Source of the DNA: Gemmatimonadota bacterium
GTDB taxonomy: Bacteria; Latescibacterota; UBA2968; UBA8231
Assembly (NCBI GenBank): GCA_009840005.1
Contig: VXOR01000101.1
Location: forward strand, 62,001-126,000
Direction: 5' to 3'
Length of the DNA: 64,000 nucleotides
The first letter of the stretch is position 1. Each line of letters starts with the position of its first letter. Below the pieces are notes generated by a model. That model worked only from the letters and a program-made list of their open reading frames with translations, was not told where the DNA came from and did no database searches. Shown here in pieces: positions 43,014 to 50,852 of this stretch. The position numbers and the translations under genes were made by a program.

Positions 43014-44540
43014 GTGCCGGTCTTGGAATCCTCGTCTCCTCCGGTAGTTGAGTTCCACGGCGTCTCAAAGACGTTTCCGGGAGTCCGCGCTTTAGAGGAT
43101 GTCTCGTTCGCGGTGCGCCGAGGTGAAGTCCGCGCCCTGATCGGCGAAAACGGAGCAGGGAAGTCCACACTGCTGAAGATCTTGAGCGGCGTCCATCTGC
43201 CCGATGCTGGAAGCGTGGTGCTAAATGGGCGCGAACGAGTTTTTTATTCGACTGCGGAAGCCTTGGACGCCGGCGTCGCCGTCATCCATCAGGAACTCCA
43301 ACTCGTCCCCGAAATGTCTGTGGCCGAAAATCTCTACCTTGGCCATCTCCCCTCGAGACTGGGAGTCGTGGACCGTCGGCGTCTGCGCGAAGCCGCGCAC
43401 CGCGACTTGGAACGTTTGGGTGAAGCCATTGATCCCGCCGTCAAAGTCGGTCGCCTGCCCATCGCGCAACGGCAGATGGTCGAGATCGCCAAGGCGCTGA
43501 CTCGTGGCGCACGGGTGTTGGCCTTAGACGAACCCACTAGCAGCCTTTCTGCCCGAGAAGTGGACCGCCTCTTTGCAACCGTGGCGGAACTCAAGCGCAA
43601 CGGCTGTGCCGTGCTCTACGTCAGCCACCGCATGGACGAACTGTTTCGCGTGTGCGACTCCGCGACCGTCCTGCGGGATGGCCGCCATGTTGAGACGTTG
43701 CTCGCCTTGGCAGGAGTCTCCCACGGGATGCTGGTCAACCGCATGGTCGGCCGCGATATCGGAGATGTCTTCGATTACCACTCCAGCACGCAGAAAGAGA
43801 TTGCCTTAGAAGTTGTCGAGGTGGAGGGTCCGGGGCTTGCGCGGCCGGCCTCTTTCACCGTCGCGAAAGGCGAGGTCGTCGGCCTCTTTGGATTGATCGG
43901 CGCGGGCCGCAGCGAATTGTTGCGCTTGGTGTTTGGCGCGGAACCCATGCAGGCTGGCGTGGTGAAAGTTTGCGAGCGGCAAGTCCCGATCTCTTCCCCG
44001 AACGACTCGATCCGCTCTGGCGTGGCCTTTTGCCCAGAAGACCGCAAAAAGGACGGCATAGTACCCACGGCGTCCGTGCTTGAGAACCTGAACTTGGTAG
44101 CCCGTGGTCGCATCGCCCGGCTGGGCTTTGTCGTCGACGATGCGTGGGAAAAACGGAACGCTCATGGCCTGATTGAACGACTTGGGATTCGCACGCCGTC
44201 GGTGGCGCAGAAGATCGTCAACTTGTCCGGTGGAAATCAGCAAAAAACCATTCTCGCACGGTGGCTGTCCGAGGATGTCAATGTGCTGCTGCTGGACGAA
44301 CCTACGCGCGGCGTAGATGTTGGGGCGAAGAGCGAGATCTACGCTATTATCCGCGATCTGGCCGACCGCGGGGTGGGGGTGGTATTGGCATCCAGCGACC
44401 TCCCGGAAGCCCTTGGCGTGGCGGATCGCCTGCTGGTGATGCGCGAAGGTGCCATTGTAGCCTCCATTGCCCGGGGCGAAGCCGATGAGGAAGAGGTCCT
44501 GCGGTTGGCACTACCGGCGTCTCCTGCTCGAACCGGCTGA
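43014..44540 (+). CDS. araG: Arabinose-type sugar ABC transporter ATP-binding protein (two nucleotide-binding domains)
   Basis: 508 aa from GTG 43014. Domain 1 has Walker A GENGAGKST and Walker B VLALDEPTSSL (about residues 165-175), with the signature region altered to PIAQRQ as usual for this class. Domain 2 has GLFGLIGAGRSELL, the non-canonical loop typical of AraG/RbsA/MglA, LSGGNQQK and VLLLDEPTRGVDVG. It couples ATP hydrolysis to transport through AraH. It supplies the only ATPase for sugar import in the window, but is unlikely to serve the MalFG-type permeases. Confidence 0.94.
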   Translation: MPVLESSSPPVVEFHGVSKTFPGVRALEDVSFAVRRGEVRALIGENGAGKSTLLKILSGVHLPDAGSVVLNGRERVFYSTAEALDAGVAVIHQELQLVPEMSVAENLYLGHLPSRLGVVDRRRLREAAHRDLERLGEAIDPAVKVGRLPIAQRQMVEIAKALTRGARVLALDEPTSSLSAREVDRLFATVAELKRNGCAVLYVSHRMDELFRVCDSATVLRDGRHVETLLALAGVSHGMLVNRMVGRDIGDVFDYHSSTQKEIALEVVEVEGPGLARPASFTVAKGEVVGLFGLIGAGRSELLRLVFGAEPMQAGVVKVCERQVPISSPNDSIRSGVAFCPEDRKKDGIVPTASVLENLNLVARGRIARLGFVVDDAWEKRNAHGLIERLGIRTPSVAQKIVNLSGGNQQKTILARWLSEDVNVLLLDEPTRGVDVGAKSEIYAIIRDLADRGVGVVLASSDLPEALGVADRLLVMREGAIVASIARGEADEEEVLRLALPASPARTG

Positions 44541-44554
44541 CAGAGGAAAGAACG

Positions 44555-45523
44555 ATGACAGAATCCGCAAACTCGCCAACAGCTTCCCTCGGCGCGGTGG
44601 CGCTTCTCTGGGAGAAAGCTGGCATGTTGGTGGTCTTTGCCGTGCTGTTTGCGGCGTGTTCGCTGTTTGTCGAGGACTTTTTCTCGTGGGTAAATGTGAA
44701 GGGCTTGGCGTTGGCGGTGTCGCAGATCGGCATGGTTGGATGCACGATGCTGTTCTGCTTGGCGTCGGGAGATTTCGATTTGTCAGTCGGCTCGGTCGTA
44801 GCCTGCGCGGGCGTCGTGGCCGCGGTCGTGACCAACGCGGTGGGCAGCGTCTTGTTGGGCATGTTGGCCGGCGTGTTGGTCGGTGGCGCGGTCGGGCTTT
44901 GCAACGGCGTGGTGATTTCGCGATTTCGCATCAATGCGCTAATCGCGACGCTGGCGACGATGCAGATCGTACGCGGTTTGGGCTTCATCATCTCAGGCGG
45001 CCGGGCCGTCGGCGTCACCGATTCGGGATTCTTTGCTTTGGGTACGTCGTCGTTTTTGGGCGTTCCGACGCCGGTCTGGATTGCGCTGGTCTGCTTCGCG
45101 GTATTCGGATTGTTGCTCCAGCGGACCACCTTTGGTCGCAATACCTTGGCCATTGGCGGCAACAAAGAAGCCGCCCGGCTCTCCGGTATCCCCGTCGCGC
45201 GGCTCAAGACGATTATCTTCAGCATACAGGGCCTAATGGCTGGGTTCGCGGGAGTGGTGCTCGCCTCGCGCATGACTAGCGGACAGCCGAAGCCCCCTGA
45301 GATGTTTGAACTCCAAGTCATCTCGGCCTGTGTTTTGGGTGGCGTGTCCTTGACCGGCGGCGTGGGATCAATCGGCTGCGTCATCGCCGGCGTGCTCATC
45401 ATGGGCGTAGTTGAGAACGCCTTAAACCTGCTCAACGTCCCGACGTTCTATCAAAACGTGGTTCGCGGTTTCATCCTTTTGGTCGCCGTCATGCTCGATC
45501 AACTCAAAAACCGCGCGAGGTAG
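44555..45523 (+). CDS. araH: Arabinose-type sugar ABC transporter permease
   Basis: 322 aa, with an ATG preceded by AGAGGAAAG. About ten hydrophobic helices. AraH-type conserved blocks are MLFCLASGDFDLSVGSV, INALIATLATMQIVRGLGFI, TTFGRNTLAIGGNKEAARLS and ASRMTSGQPKPPEM. The final block is LGGVSLTGGVGSIGCVIAGV. It is the inner-membrane channel of the araFGH importer. About 110 bases follow before mobile element C. Confidence 0.94.
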   Translation: MTESANSPTASLGAVALLWEKAGMLVVFAVLFAACSLFVEDFFSWVNVKGLALAVSQIGMVGCTMLFCLASGDFDLSVGSVVACAGVVAAVVTNAVGSVLLGMLAGVLVGGAVGLCNGVVISRFRINALIATLATMQIVRGLGFIISGGRAVGVTDSGFFALGTSSFLGVPTPVWIALVCFAVFGLLLQRTTFGRNTLAIGGNKEAARLSGIPVARLKTIIFSIQGLMAGFAGVVLASRMTSGQPKPPEMFELQVISACVLGGVSLTGGVGSIGCVIAGVLIMGVVENALNLLNVPTFYQNVVRGFILLVAVMLDQLKNRAR

Positions 45524-45633
45524 CCCCGGCAAGATTGACCGTTCAGCGGGTTCCGGGATATATTGCGGCCTATATCCTCGCTGGCGCGTCCGGCGACCGT
45601 TGAGTCTCTCAGAGCTGAACTTGTATCATCGCT

Positions 45634-45813
45634 CTAGGTACACGACAGTAGCGCGGTATGAGATGCTTCGCTTCGCTCAGCATGACGACAGGGGCGTCAT
45701 CCCCGGTCATGCTGAGCCTTTCGGCTTCGCTCAAGATAAACTCCGCAAAGCGGAGTCGAAGCATCTCAGCGCTCCCATGTCTAACGTCCATTGGATTACT
45801 GTCGTGTACTTAG
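45634..45813. mobile_element. MITE-like element C (about 180 bp)
   Basis: The inverted repeat GTACACGACAGTA (45638-45650) / TACTGTCGTGTAC (45797-45809) is perfect over 13 bases and extends outward with one mismatch. ATCATCGCT occurs directly before (45625-45633) and after (45821-45829) the element; seven extra bases on the right make the duplication imperfect. The ends differ from A/B, yet the core carries the same GAGATGCTTCG...GCTCAGCATGAC palindromes in the opposite orientation. It fills most of the 45524-45847 gap; nothing else is seen there. Confidence 0.75.
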
Positions 45814-45847
45814 ATCATAGATCATCGCTAACAATAAGGAGCGCTAA

Positions 45848-46999
45848 ATGGACAAGGTGCGAATTGGTATTATCGGCCTCGGCGGCATGGGCAGTAGCCA
45901 CGCCACCTATCTTTCCCAAGGCCAAATCGCCGGTGCGGAACTCGCGGCTGTAGCCGATGTTGACCCCGCCCGGCTCGCGGATGTGCAAGACAAATACGGC
46001 GTGGGCGTGCAAGCGTTTGCCGGGGCCGACGCCCTGTTTGCGGCCCAATGCGTCGATGCTGTGATCGTAGCGACCCCCCACTACTTCCACCCCCCACTGG
46101 TGATCCAGGCGCTCGAAAACGGCCTGCATGCAATGAGCGAGAAGCCGGCCGGAGTCTATACGCGCCAAGTCCGCGAGATGAACGAAGCCGCAGCCAAAAG
46201 CGACCGAGTCTTTGGCGTGATGTTCAACCAGCGTGCGCGCGGCGAGCACCAAAAGCTGAAGTCCCTGGTCGAATCTGGCGAGCTGGGGCCGATTCGGCGC
46301 ACGATTTACATCATCAACAACTGGTTCCGCGCCCAGAGCTACTACGATTCGGGCGGTTGGCGGGCGACTTGGGCCGGAGAGGGCGGCGGTGTGTTGGCCA
46401 ACCAGTGTCCGCACAACCTGGACCTGTGGCAGTGGATCTGTGGAATGCCGCAGCGGGTGCGGGCCTTTTGCCGCTTTGGGCAATACCACGACATTGAGGT
46501 TGAAGATGACGTAACGGCCTACGTCGAATACGAGAATGGAGCTACGGGTGTTTTTATTACCTCTACGGGCGAGGCTCCGGGGACCAATCGCTTGGAGATT
46601 TCAGCGGACCGCGGCAAGGTGGTATTGGAGGGTGGCAAAATCACCTTTTGGCGCACGACGGAGTCGGCGAGTAAGTTCCTCGTGGAGTGGCCGCATGGGT
46701 TTGGCAGCCCGGAGGTTTGGCAGTGCGAGATCCCGGGCGGTGGCGGCGAGGAGCACAAGGGGATTACCCAAAACTGGGTGCAGGCCATCCGCACGGGGGC
46801 ACCGCTGTTGGCGGCGGGGACCGAGGGGATCAATGGCGTGGAGTTGGCCAACGCCATGTTGCTTTCGACGTGGACGGACGACTGGGTGCATATTCCGGTG
46901 AATGAAGATTTGTACTACGAAGAGCTGCAAAAGCGGGTGGCGACCTCTAAGGTAAAGGAGGAGGGCGGACAGGTGATGGACGTGCAGGGGACGTTTTAG
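45848..46999 (+). CDS. Gfo/Idh/MocA family NAD(P)-dependent oxidoreductase
   Basis: 383 aa. The Rossmann start VRIGIIGLGGMGSSHATYL is followed by VADVDPARLADVQDKYG and VIVATPHYFHPPLV. The family EKP motif is in MSEKPAGVYTRQVREM. C-terminal sheet segments include GGVLANQCPHNLDLWQWICG, with a His typical of the active site. These enzymes oxidise or reduce sugars and cyclitols. It is placed between the arabinose importer and a TIM-barrel isomerase, a common catabolic pairing. AATAAGGAG precedes the ATG. Confidence 0.93.
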   Translation: MDKVRIGIIGLGGMGSSHATYLSQGQIAGAELAAVADVDPARLADVQDKYGVGVQAFAGADALFAAQCVDAVIVATPHYFHPPLVIQALENGLHAMSEKPAGVYTRQVREMNEAAAKSDRVFGVMFNQRARGEHQKLKSLVESGELGPIRRTIYIINNWFRAQSYYDSGGWRATWAGEGGGVLANQCPHNLDLWQWICGMPQRVRAFCRFGQYHDIEVEDDVTAYVEYENGATGVFITSTGEAPGTNRLEISADRGKVVLEGGKITFWRTTESASKFLVEWPHGFGSPEVWQCEIPGGGGEEHKGITQNWVQAIRTGAPLLAAGTEGINGVELANAMLLSTWTDDWVHIPVNEDLYYEELQKRVATSKVKEEGGQVMDVQGTF

Positions 47000-47003
47000 T
47001 ATC

Positions 47004-47035
47004 CGCAGATGAACGCAGATGAACGCAGATGAACG
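47004..47035. repeat. 10-bp tandem repeat
   Basis: CGCAGATGAA is repeated three times directly after the oxidoreductase stop, ending in CG. A similar ATCCGCCGATGAACGCCGAT sequence lies at about 8145-8164, so it belongs to a dispersed short-repeat family. Confidence 0.8.
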
Positions 47036-47101
47036 TTGGTGGTGCCTTGGAGTTTCAATGCGAAAACTCGCCGCTGGCTCGAACTTTGAAAGGAGGGAAC
47101 C

Positions 47102-47887
47102 GTGAAACTTGCGTTGATGTCAGGAAATCTGCTGTCGGCGGCAGAAATGCGGTCCGAGGGATTCGAGGCGGTGCAGATGTTTTTCGGCGGGGGAGCGGAC
47201 GGGGATGCGCGGGACCCGTCGGCAGAGGATATCGACAAGGTACTACAGGCGGCCGATATCGCGCTGGCGGCGATGACCTTGCACGTCGATCTGGTCGGGC
47301 CAAAGGGGGTGGTCCGGGAGGATGTCACAAGATTGCTGCGCTGCGTGGAGAAAACCGCAGCACTCGAAGGGCGTTTCGGCGACAACCCGCGACCAGTGCT
47401 GGTGTGGCATCCGTCGGGGTATCCAGAGGAGGACGTTGACGATCAGGCGGTGTTCGAGGGGCTATGCAATGGGCTGATGACGGCCTGCGCGACCGCGGAG
47501 CGGCTTGGTATTGTTATCGCGGTGGAAATGACGCGGGCGGGAAGTATTGACGGGGCGGAGCGATTTTTGCGGGTACAGGACCGAGTGGGGTCCAGAGCAC
47601 TCAAGGCCTGCATGGACGCGGCGAACTTCGCGCCCGACCGCACTCCATTGGTGCGCGCAGTGCGGATGCTCGGCCCCGATATCGCAATCGCCCACGGCAA
47701 GGATGCGCGCTTTGCCGAGAATGGCGAGGTCGCCGACTACGGGCCGACGGGGTCGGGGTGCTTGGACTATCCGACTTATATCGGCGCGTTGCAGGAGTGG
47801 GCGCAGGTGCCCTATTTCGTTTTTGAGTACTACAGAAGTCGCGATGACATGTTGAAGGCGCGCGATGTTGTGCGGGCCTGTATGTAG
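47102..47887 (+). CDS. Sugar phosphate isomerase/epimerase-type TIM-barrel protein
   Basis: 261 aa from GTG 47102 with AAAGGAGGG upstream. Xylose-isomerase-like barrel elements are LALMSGNLLSAAEM, IALAAMTLHVDLVGPKG, VLVWHPSGYPEEDVDD, IVIAVEMTRAGSIDGAERFL, IAIAHGKDARF and FVFEYYRSRDDM. Metal ligands would be the Glu, Asp, His and late Glu in these strand ends. The substrate is unknown. It likely works with the adjacent Gfo/Idh/MocA enzyme, as such pairs commonly do. Confidence 0.88.
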   Translation: MKLALMSGNLLSAAEMRSEGFEAVQMFFGGGADGDARDPSAEDIDKVLQAADIALAAMTLHVDLVGPKGVVREDVTRLLRCVEKTAALEGRFGDNPRPVLVWHPSGYPEEDVDDQAVFEGLCNGLMTACATAERLGIVIAVEMTRAGSIDGAERFLRVQDRVGSRALKACMDAANFAPDRTPLVRAVRMLGPDIAIAHGKDARFAENGEVADYGPTGSGCLDYPTYIGALQEWAQVPYFVFEYYRSRDDMLKARDVVRACM

Positions 47888-47922
47888 ATTTCAGCCTCTC
47901 TTAAAATCGCCGGACATATACT

Positions 47923-48993
47923 GTGAAAGAAATCGCCGTTACAAATTTCTATTCTTGGTCCATCTTCAGCCAAGAGCGCCAGATCGACTTCAACGGCCAT
48001 CTGTGGGTGCGGGATGAGGGCAATATCTTGATCGATCCGGTGCCCATGACAGCGGCTGACTTGGAGCAGTTCGACCAATTGGGCGGAGCTACTTGGATCG
48101 TGCTGACCAATCGCGACCACGAGCGCGAAGCCGCCTTTTTTCAGGACCGTACCGGTGCTCGCATCGCTGCCCACCGCGCCGATGCCGACCTGTTTGACCA
48201 GCCACCGGATCGTCAGTTGGACGACGGAGAGGAGATCGTTCCCGGGCTCCAAGTGGTGCATTTGGCGCATGGCAAGAGTCCGGGTGAGATTGCCCTGTAC
48301 TGGCCGACTCTCAAGCTGGTCTTAGCAGGCGATCTGGTCGTCGGTGCGCCGCTAGGTCGCATTACTCTGCTGCCGGACGCCAAGCTCGCCGATCCGCCAC
48401 AAGCCGCCTTGGGTCTGCGCAAATTATTGCAACTCGATTTTGACGCTCTGTTGATGGGCGATGGTCATTCCGTTCTACACGACGCCCGCCGACTGTTGCT
48501 CGAATGCTTGGAGGAACGGACCGACATTTACATCAACAAGATCAATGTAGAGGATATTCCTTGGACGTCGGGGGGTGGACCTGCGGGCTACCGCTGGGAG
48601 ATCAAGGATATCGACCCGCTCATCGGTGGCCAGCATCTGGGCTACTGCCTCTTCCGCCTGTTCGCTGGCCAGTCGATCTGTCCGCAGCACTTTCATCACT
48701 TTGAAGAGGAAATGTTCTACATCCTCGAAGGGGCTTGCACGCTGATCAGTCCCCGAGGTTCAGTGGCGGTAGAACGGGGTGACTTTATCGCCTTCCCACC
48801 CGGTCCCCGCAGCGCCCACAAATTCACCAATCAAGGCCAGCAGCCCTGTGTGCTATTAGCCTTGAGCAATGTCTTGACGCACGATTTGGCCCAATATCCC
48901 AATTCCGACAAAATTAACATCCGTTCCTTAGGCCGACAGCGCATTTTCCGCCGCGCCGACGCAGTGGATTACTGGTCAGGCGAAACGGATTGA
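47923..48993 (+). CDS. Metallo-beta-lactamase-fold and cupin fusion protein
   Basis: 356 aa from GTG 47923. Residues ~1-200 form an MBL-like domain (HLWVRDEGNILIDPVPMT, WIVLTNRDHEREAAFF, LVLAGDLVVGAPLGRI, ALLMGDGHSVLHDARRL). The usual H-x-H-x-D-H is changed to N-R-D-H, so only part of the metal site remains. Residues ~235-335 are a cupin (CPQHFHHFEEEMFYILEGAC, GSVAVERGDFIAFPPGPRSA) with the H-x-H-x(n)-E metal motif. The fusion is unusual. The product may be a hydrolase with a sugar-binding cupin, but function is not known. Confidence 0.82.
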   Translation: MKEIAVTNFYSWSIFSQERQIDFNGHLWVRDEGNILIDPVPMTAADLEQFDQLGGATWIVLTNRDHEREAAFFQDRTGARIAAHRADADLFDQPPDRQLDDGEEIVPGLQVVHLAHGKSPGEIALYWPTLKLVLAGDLVVGAPLGRITLLPDAKLADPPQAALGLRKLLQLDFDALLMGDGHSVLHDARRLLLECLEERTDIYINKINVEDIPWTSGGGPAGYRWEIKDIDPLIGGQHLGYCLFRLFAGQSICPQHFHHFEEEMFYILEGACTLISPRGSVAVERGDFIAFPPGPRSAHKFTNQGQQPCVLLALSNVLTHDLAQYPNSDKINIRSLGRQRIFRRADAVDYWSGETD

Positions 48994-49002
48994 GAGGACA
49001 AT

Positions 49003-49746
49003 ATGAGCAACTTTTTGCGACTCAATCTCCGTTCTCAGCTTCTTGCACAAGACGAAGGCGGCCATGCTATCTGGCAGGTGCAGACTAGCACTCAAGAATG
49101 GGCGGCGGATCAGACCGCACTCTTGCTGTGCGACGTGTGGAACGGCCACTGGTGCCGCGGCGCGGTCGAGCGTCTCGAAGCCATGATCGAGCGGATGGAC
49201 GCGGTAGTCAAAACGGTGCGTGCGGCCGGTGGTCAGATCGTCCACGCGCCTTCGGATACCATGGATTTTTACGCCAATGCGCCAGCGCGTCAGCGCACGC
49301 TTGCGGCCCCCCAAGTTGCGCCGCCGCCCGACGCCGAGCGTCCGGATCCGCCCTTGCCAGTGGATGCCTCAGATCATGGGTCGGATACGGGCGAGACTGA
49401 GACCTATAAGGCTTGGAATCGGCAGCATCCGGGGATTGGGATCGACCAAGAGCGGGATATTATTTCGGATAAGGGGACGGAGGTGTATAGTTACTTGCAG
49501 CACCAGGGGATCGCCCATCTGTTGATTATGGGTGTTCATACCAACATGTGCGTTTTGCACCGGACTTTTGCCATTAAGCAGATGGTGAGGTGGGGAGTGG
49601 ATGTGGCGTTGATTCGCGACTTGACTGACGCGATGTACAATCCGGCCATGCCGCCCTACGTCAGCCACGACGCGGGCACGAGCTTGGTGGTCGAGTTTAT
49701 CGAAAAATTTTGGTGTCCGAGCATGGAGAGCAAAGATATAATATAA
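49003..49746 (+). CDS. Isochorismatase-family cysteine hydrolase
   Basis: 247 aa, ATG 49003. The catalytic Asp is D44 in ALLLCDVWNGHWC; the nucleophile is C183 in LLIMGVHTNMCVLHRTF, with the preceding cis-peptide segment. A basic residue for the triad (K/R between them) lies in the DIISDKGTEVYSYLQ region. The family hydrolyses amides or enol ethers such as nicotinamide or N-carbamoyl compounds. The insertion around APPPDAERPDPPLPVDASDH is longer than in small members. It follows the fusion gene by nine bases and is probably cotranscribed. Confidence 0.88.
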   Translation: MSNFLRLNLRSQLLAQDEGGHAIWQVQTSTQEWAADQTALLLCDVWNGHWCRGAVERLEAMIERMDAVVKTVRAAGGQIVHAPSDTMDFYANAPARQRTLAAPQVAPPPDAERPDPPLPVDASDHGSDTGETETYKAWNRQHPGIGIDQERDIISDKGTEVYSYLQHQGIAHLLIMGVHTNMCVLHRTFAIKQMVRWGVDVALIRDLTDAMYNPAMPPYVSHDAGTSLVVEFIEKFWCPSMESKDII

Positions 49747-49830
49747 TTGAGGGGCATCGCGCCCCATTAATCAAGATCGTCTATGCACAGGCGATTCGCA
49801 CCTAAAAGCAAACCTAAAGGAGGTGCTTTT

Positions 49831-50727
49831 ATGCGACTCATCAGCACGTTTTGCCTCATGCTGGCCCTTGTACTGGCTGGTACTGCCCATGCCCACATCG
49901 GCGAAAAGGTCTTTCTGATATTCGAGATCCCGGACGCCGATTTGGAGGATATTGATCTCTTTGATGCGGATATTTCCGACTGGGAGGACGTGGTCGGCGA
50001 TGCTTCGCTCACGCCTGAGGATTTTTTCGCCGATCCAACCGTCGGCGATGGTGCCTCGTACAACCCGGCTGATATGGACTACCGGCTCTGGCTTGGTTGG
50101 AGCGAGACCAACAATCGACTCTATTTAGCCGCCGAGCGCATTGACGATATCTATATCAACGAGTACGGCGGCGGCGCACCCGCTACGGTGTGGCAATACG
50201 ACTCGGTCGAGTTCATGGTGGATGGCGATCACTCCGGAGGTCAGTACAATTTTAATAACAGCGAGACCATGACCGACGAGGAGAAGGCGCGCAACCAAAA
50301 CTCGCAGGCCCAGAAGTGGAACGCGATCTTCGACGCGCCCGACGGGCGCATTCTGGGGTATCCGGGCCGAGCCGAGTGGCTCAACTCAACACCGCTGAGC
50401 GACGGCGGCGGCGGATCGACCGGCGGTGGGCCAACCGTGTCAGTCCTCGAGATTTATGTCACGCCCTACGACGATATTATCTTCGCCGATCAAGAGGGTA
50501 GCGTGGCTACGGACCTAGAGGCCGGCAACATTATTGGCCTCCAAATCGCCATGCCCGACTTCGACGAAGCGCCTCAGCAGTACCGGGGCTACCACACTCT
50601 CTCTGGCCAAGCGGCGACCTTTCGCTTTGCCGAGCGTTTCGTCGATGCCCGGCTAGTCGGTGCCGACGAAGCCACTGCGGTTGCCGATCTATCTTGGGCG
50701 CGGATCAAGGCGAGTTTTAACGAGTAG
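49831..50727 (+). CDS. Secreted CBM9-like protein with C-terminal SWxxIK motif
   Basis: 298 aa from ATG 49831, preceded by AAAGGAGGTG; a start at 49783 is less likely. The signal peptide ends in GTAHAH. The mature part has DYRLWLGWSETNNRLYLAAE, then TVWQYDSVEFMVDGDHSGG, the CBM9-like pattern also seen at 28307. The C-terminus is LSWARIKASFNE, close in form to SSWGAVKALMQ. A hairpin terminator follows. The context (sugar importers) suggests an extracellular carbohydrate-binding role. Confidence 0.8.
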   Translation: MRLISTFCLMLALVLAGTAHAHIGEKVFLIFEIPDADLEDIDLFDADISDWEDVVGDASLTPEDFFADPTVGDGASYNPADMDYRLWLGWSETNNRLYLAAERIDDIYINEYGGGAPATVWQYDSVEFMVDGDHSGGQYNFNNSETMTDEEKARNQNSQAQKWNAIFDAPDGRILGYPGRAEWLNSTPLSDGGGGSTGGGPTVSVLEIYVTPYDDIIFADQEGSVATDLEAGNIIGLQIAMPDFDEAPQQYRGYHTLSGQAATFRFAERFVDARLVGADEATAVADLSWARIKASFNE

Positions 50728-50739
50728 GTTTTCTACTTT

Positions 50740-50785
50740 TACCCCTGCGAAGGAGGTCGCACTTCTCTCGCAGGGGTAATTTTAT
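50740..50785 (+). terminator. Rho-independent terminator
   Basis: TACCCCTGCGA (50740-50750) pairs with TCGCAGGGGTA (50768-50778), followed by ATTTTATCTTT. It closes the CBM9-like gene. Confidence 0.85.
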
Positions 50786-50852
50786 CTTTGAAGCCAAGCC
50801 GTCTGGAAATTCTTGGTGTGCCTCAAGTGCGAGGAGCGGTTTCTATGGGTCG

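Noticed and set aside
47004..47035. CRISPR or iteron origin
   Set aside because: Only three 10-bp copies after a stop codon, with no replication gene or AT-rich unwinding region nearby.
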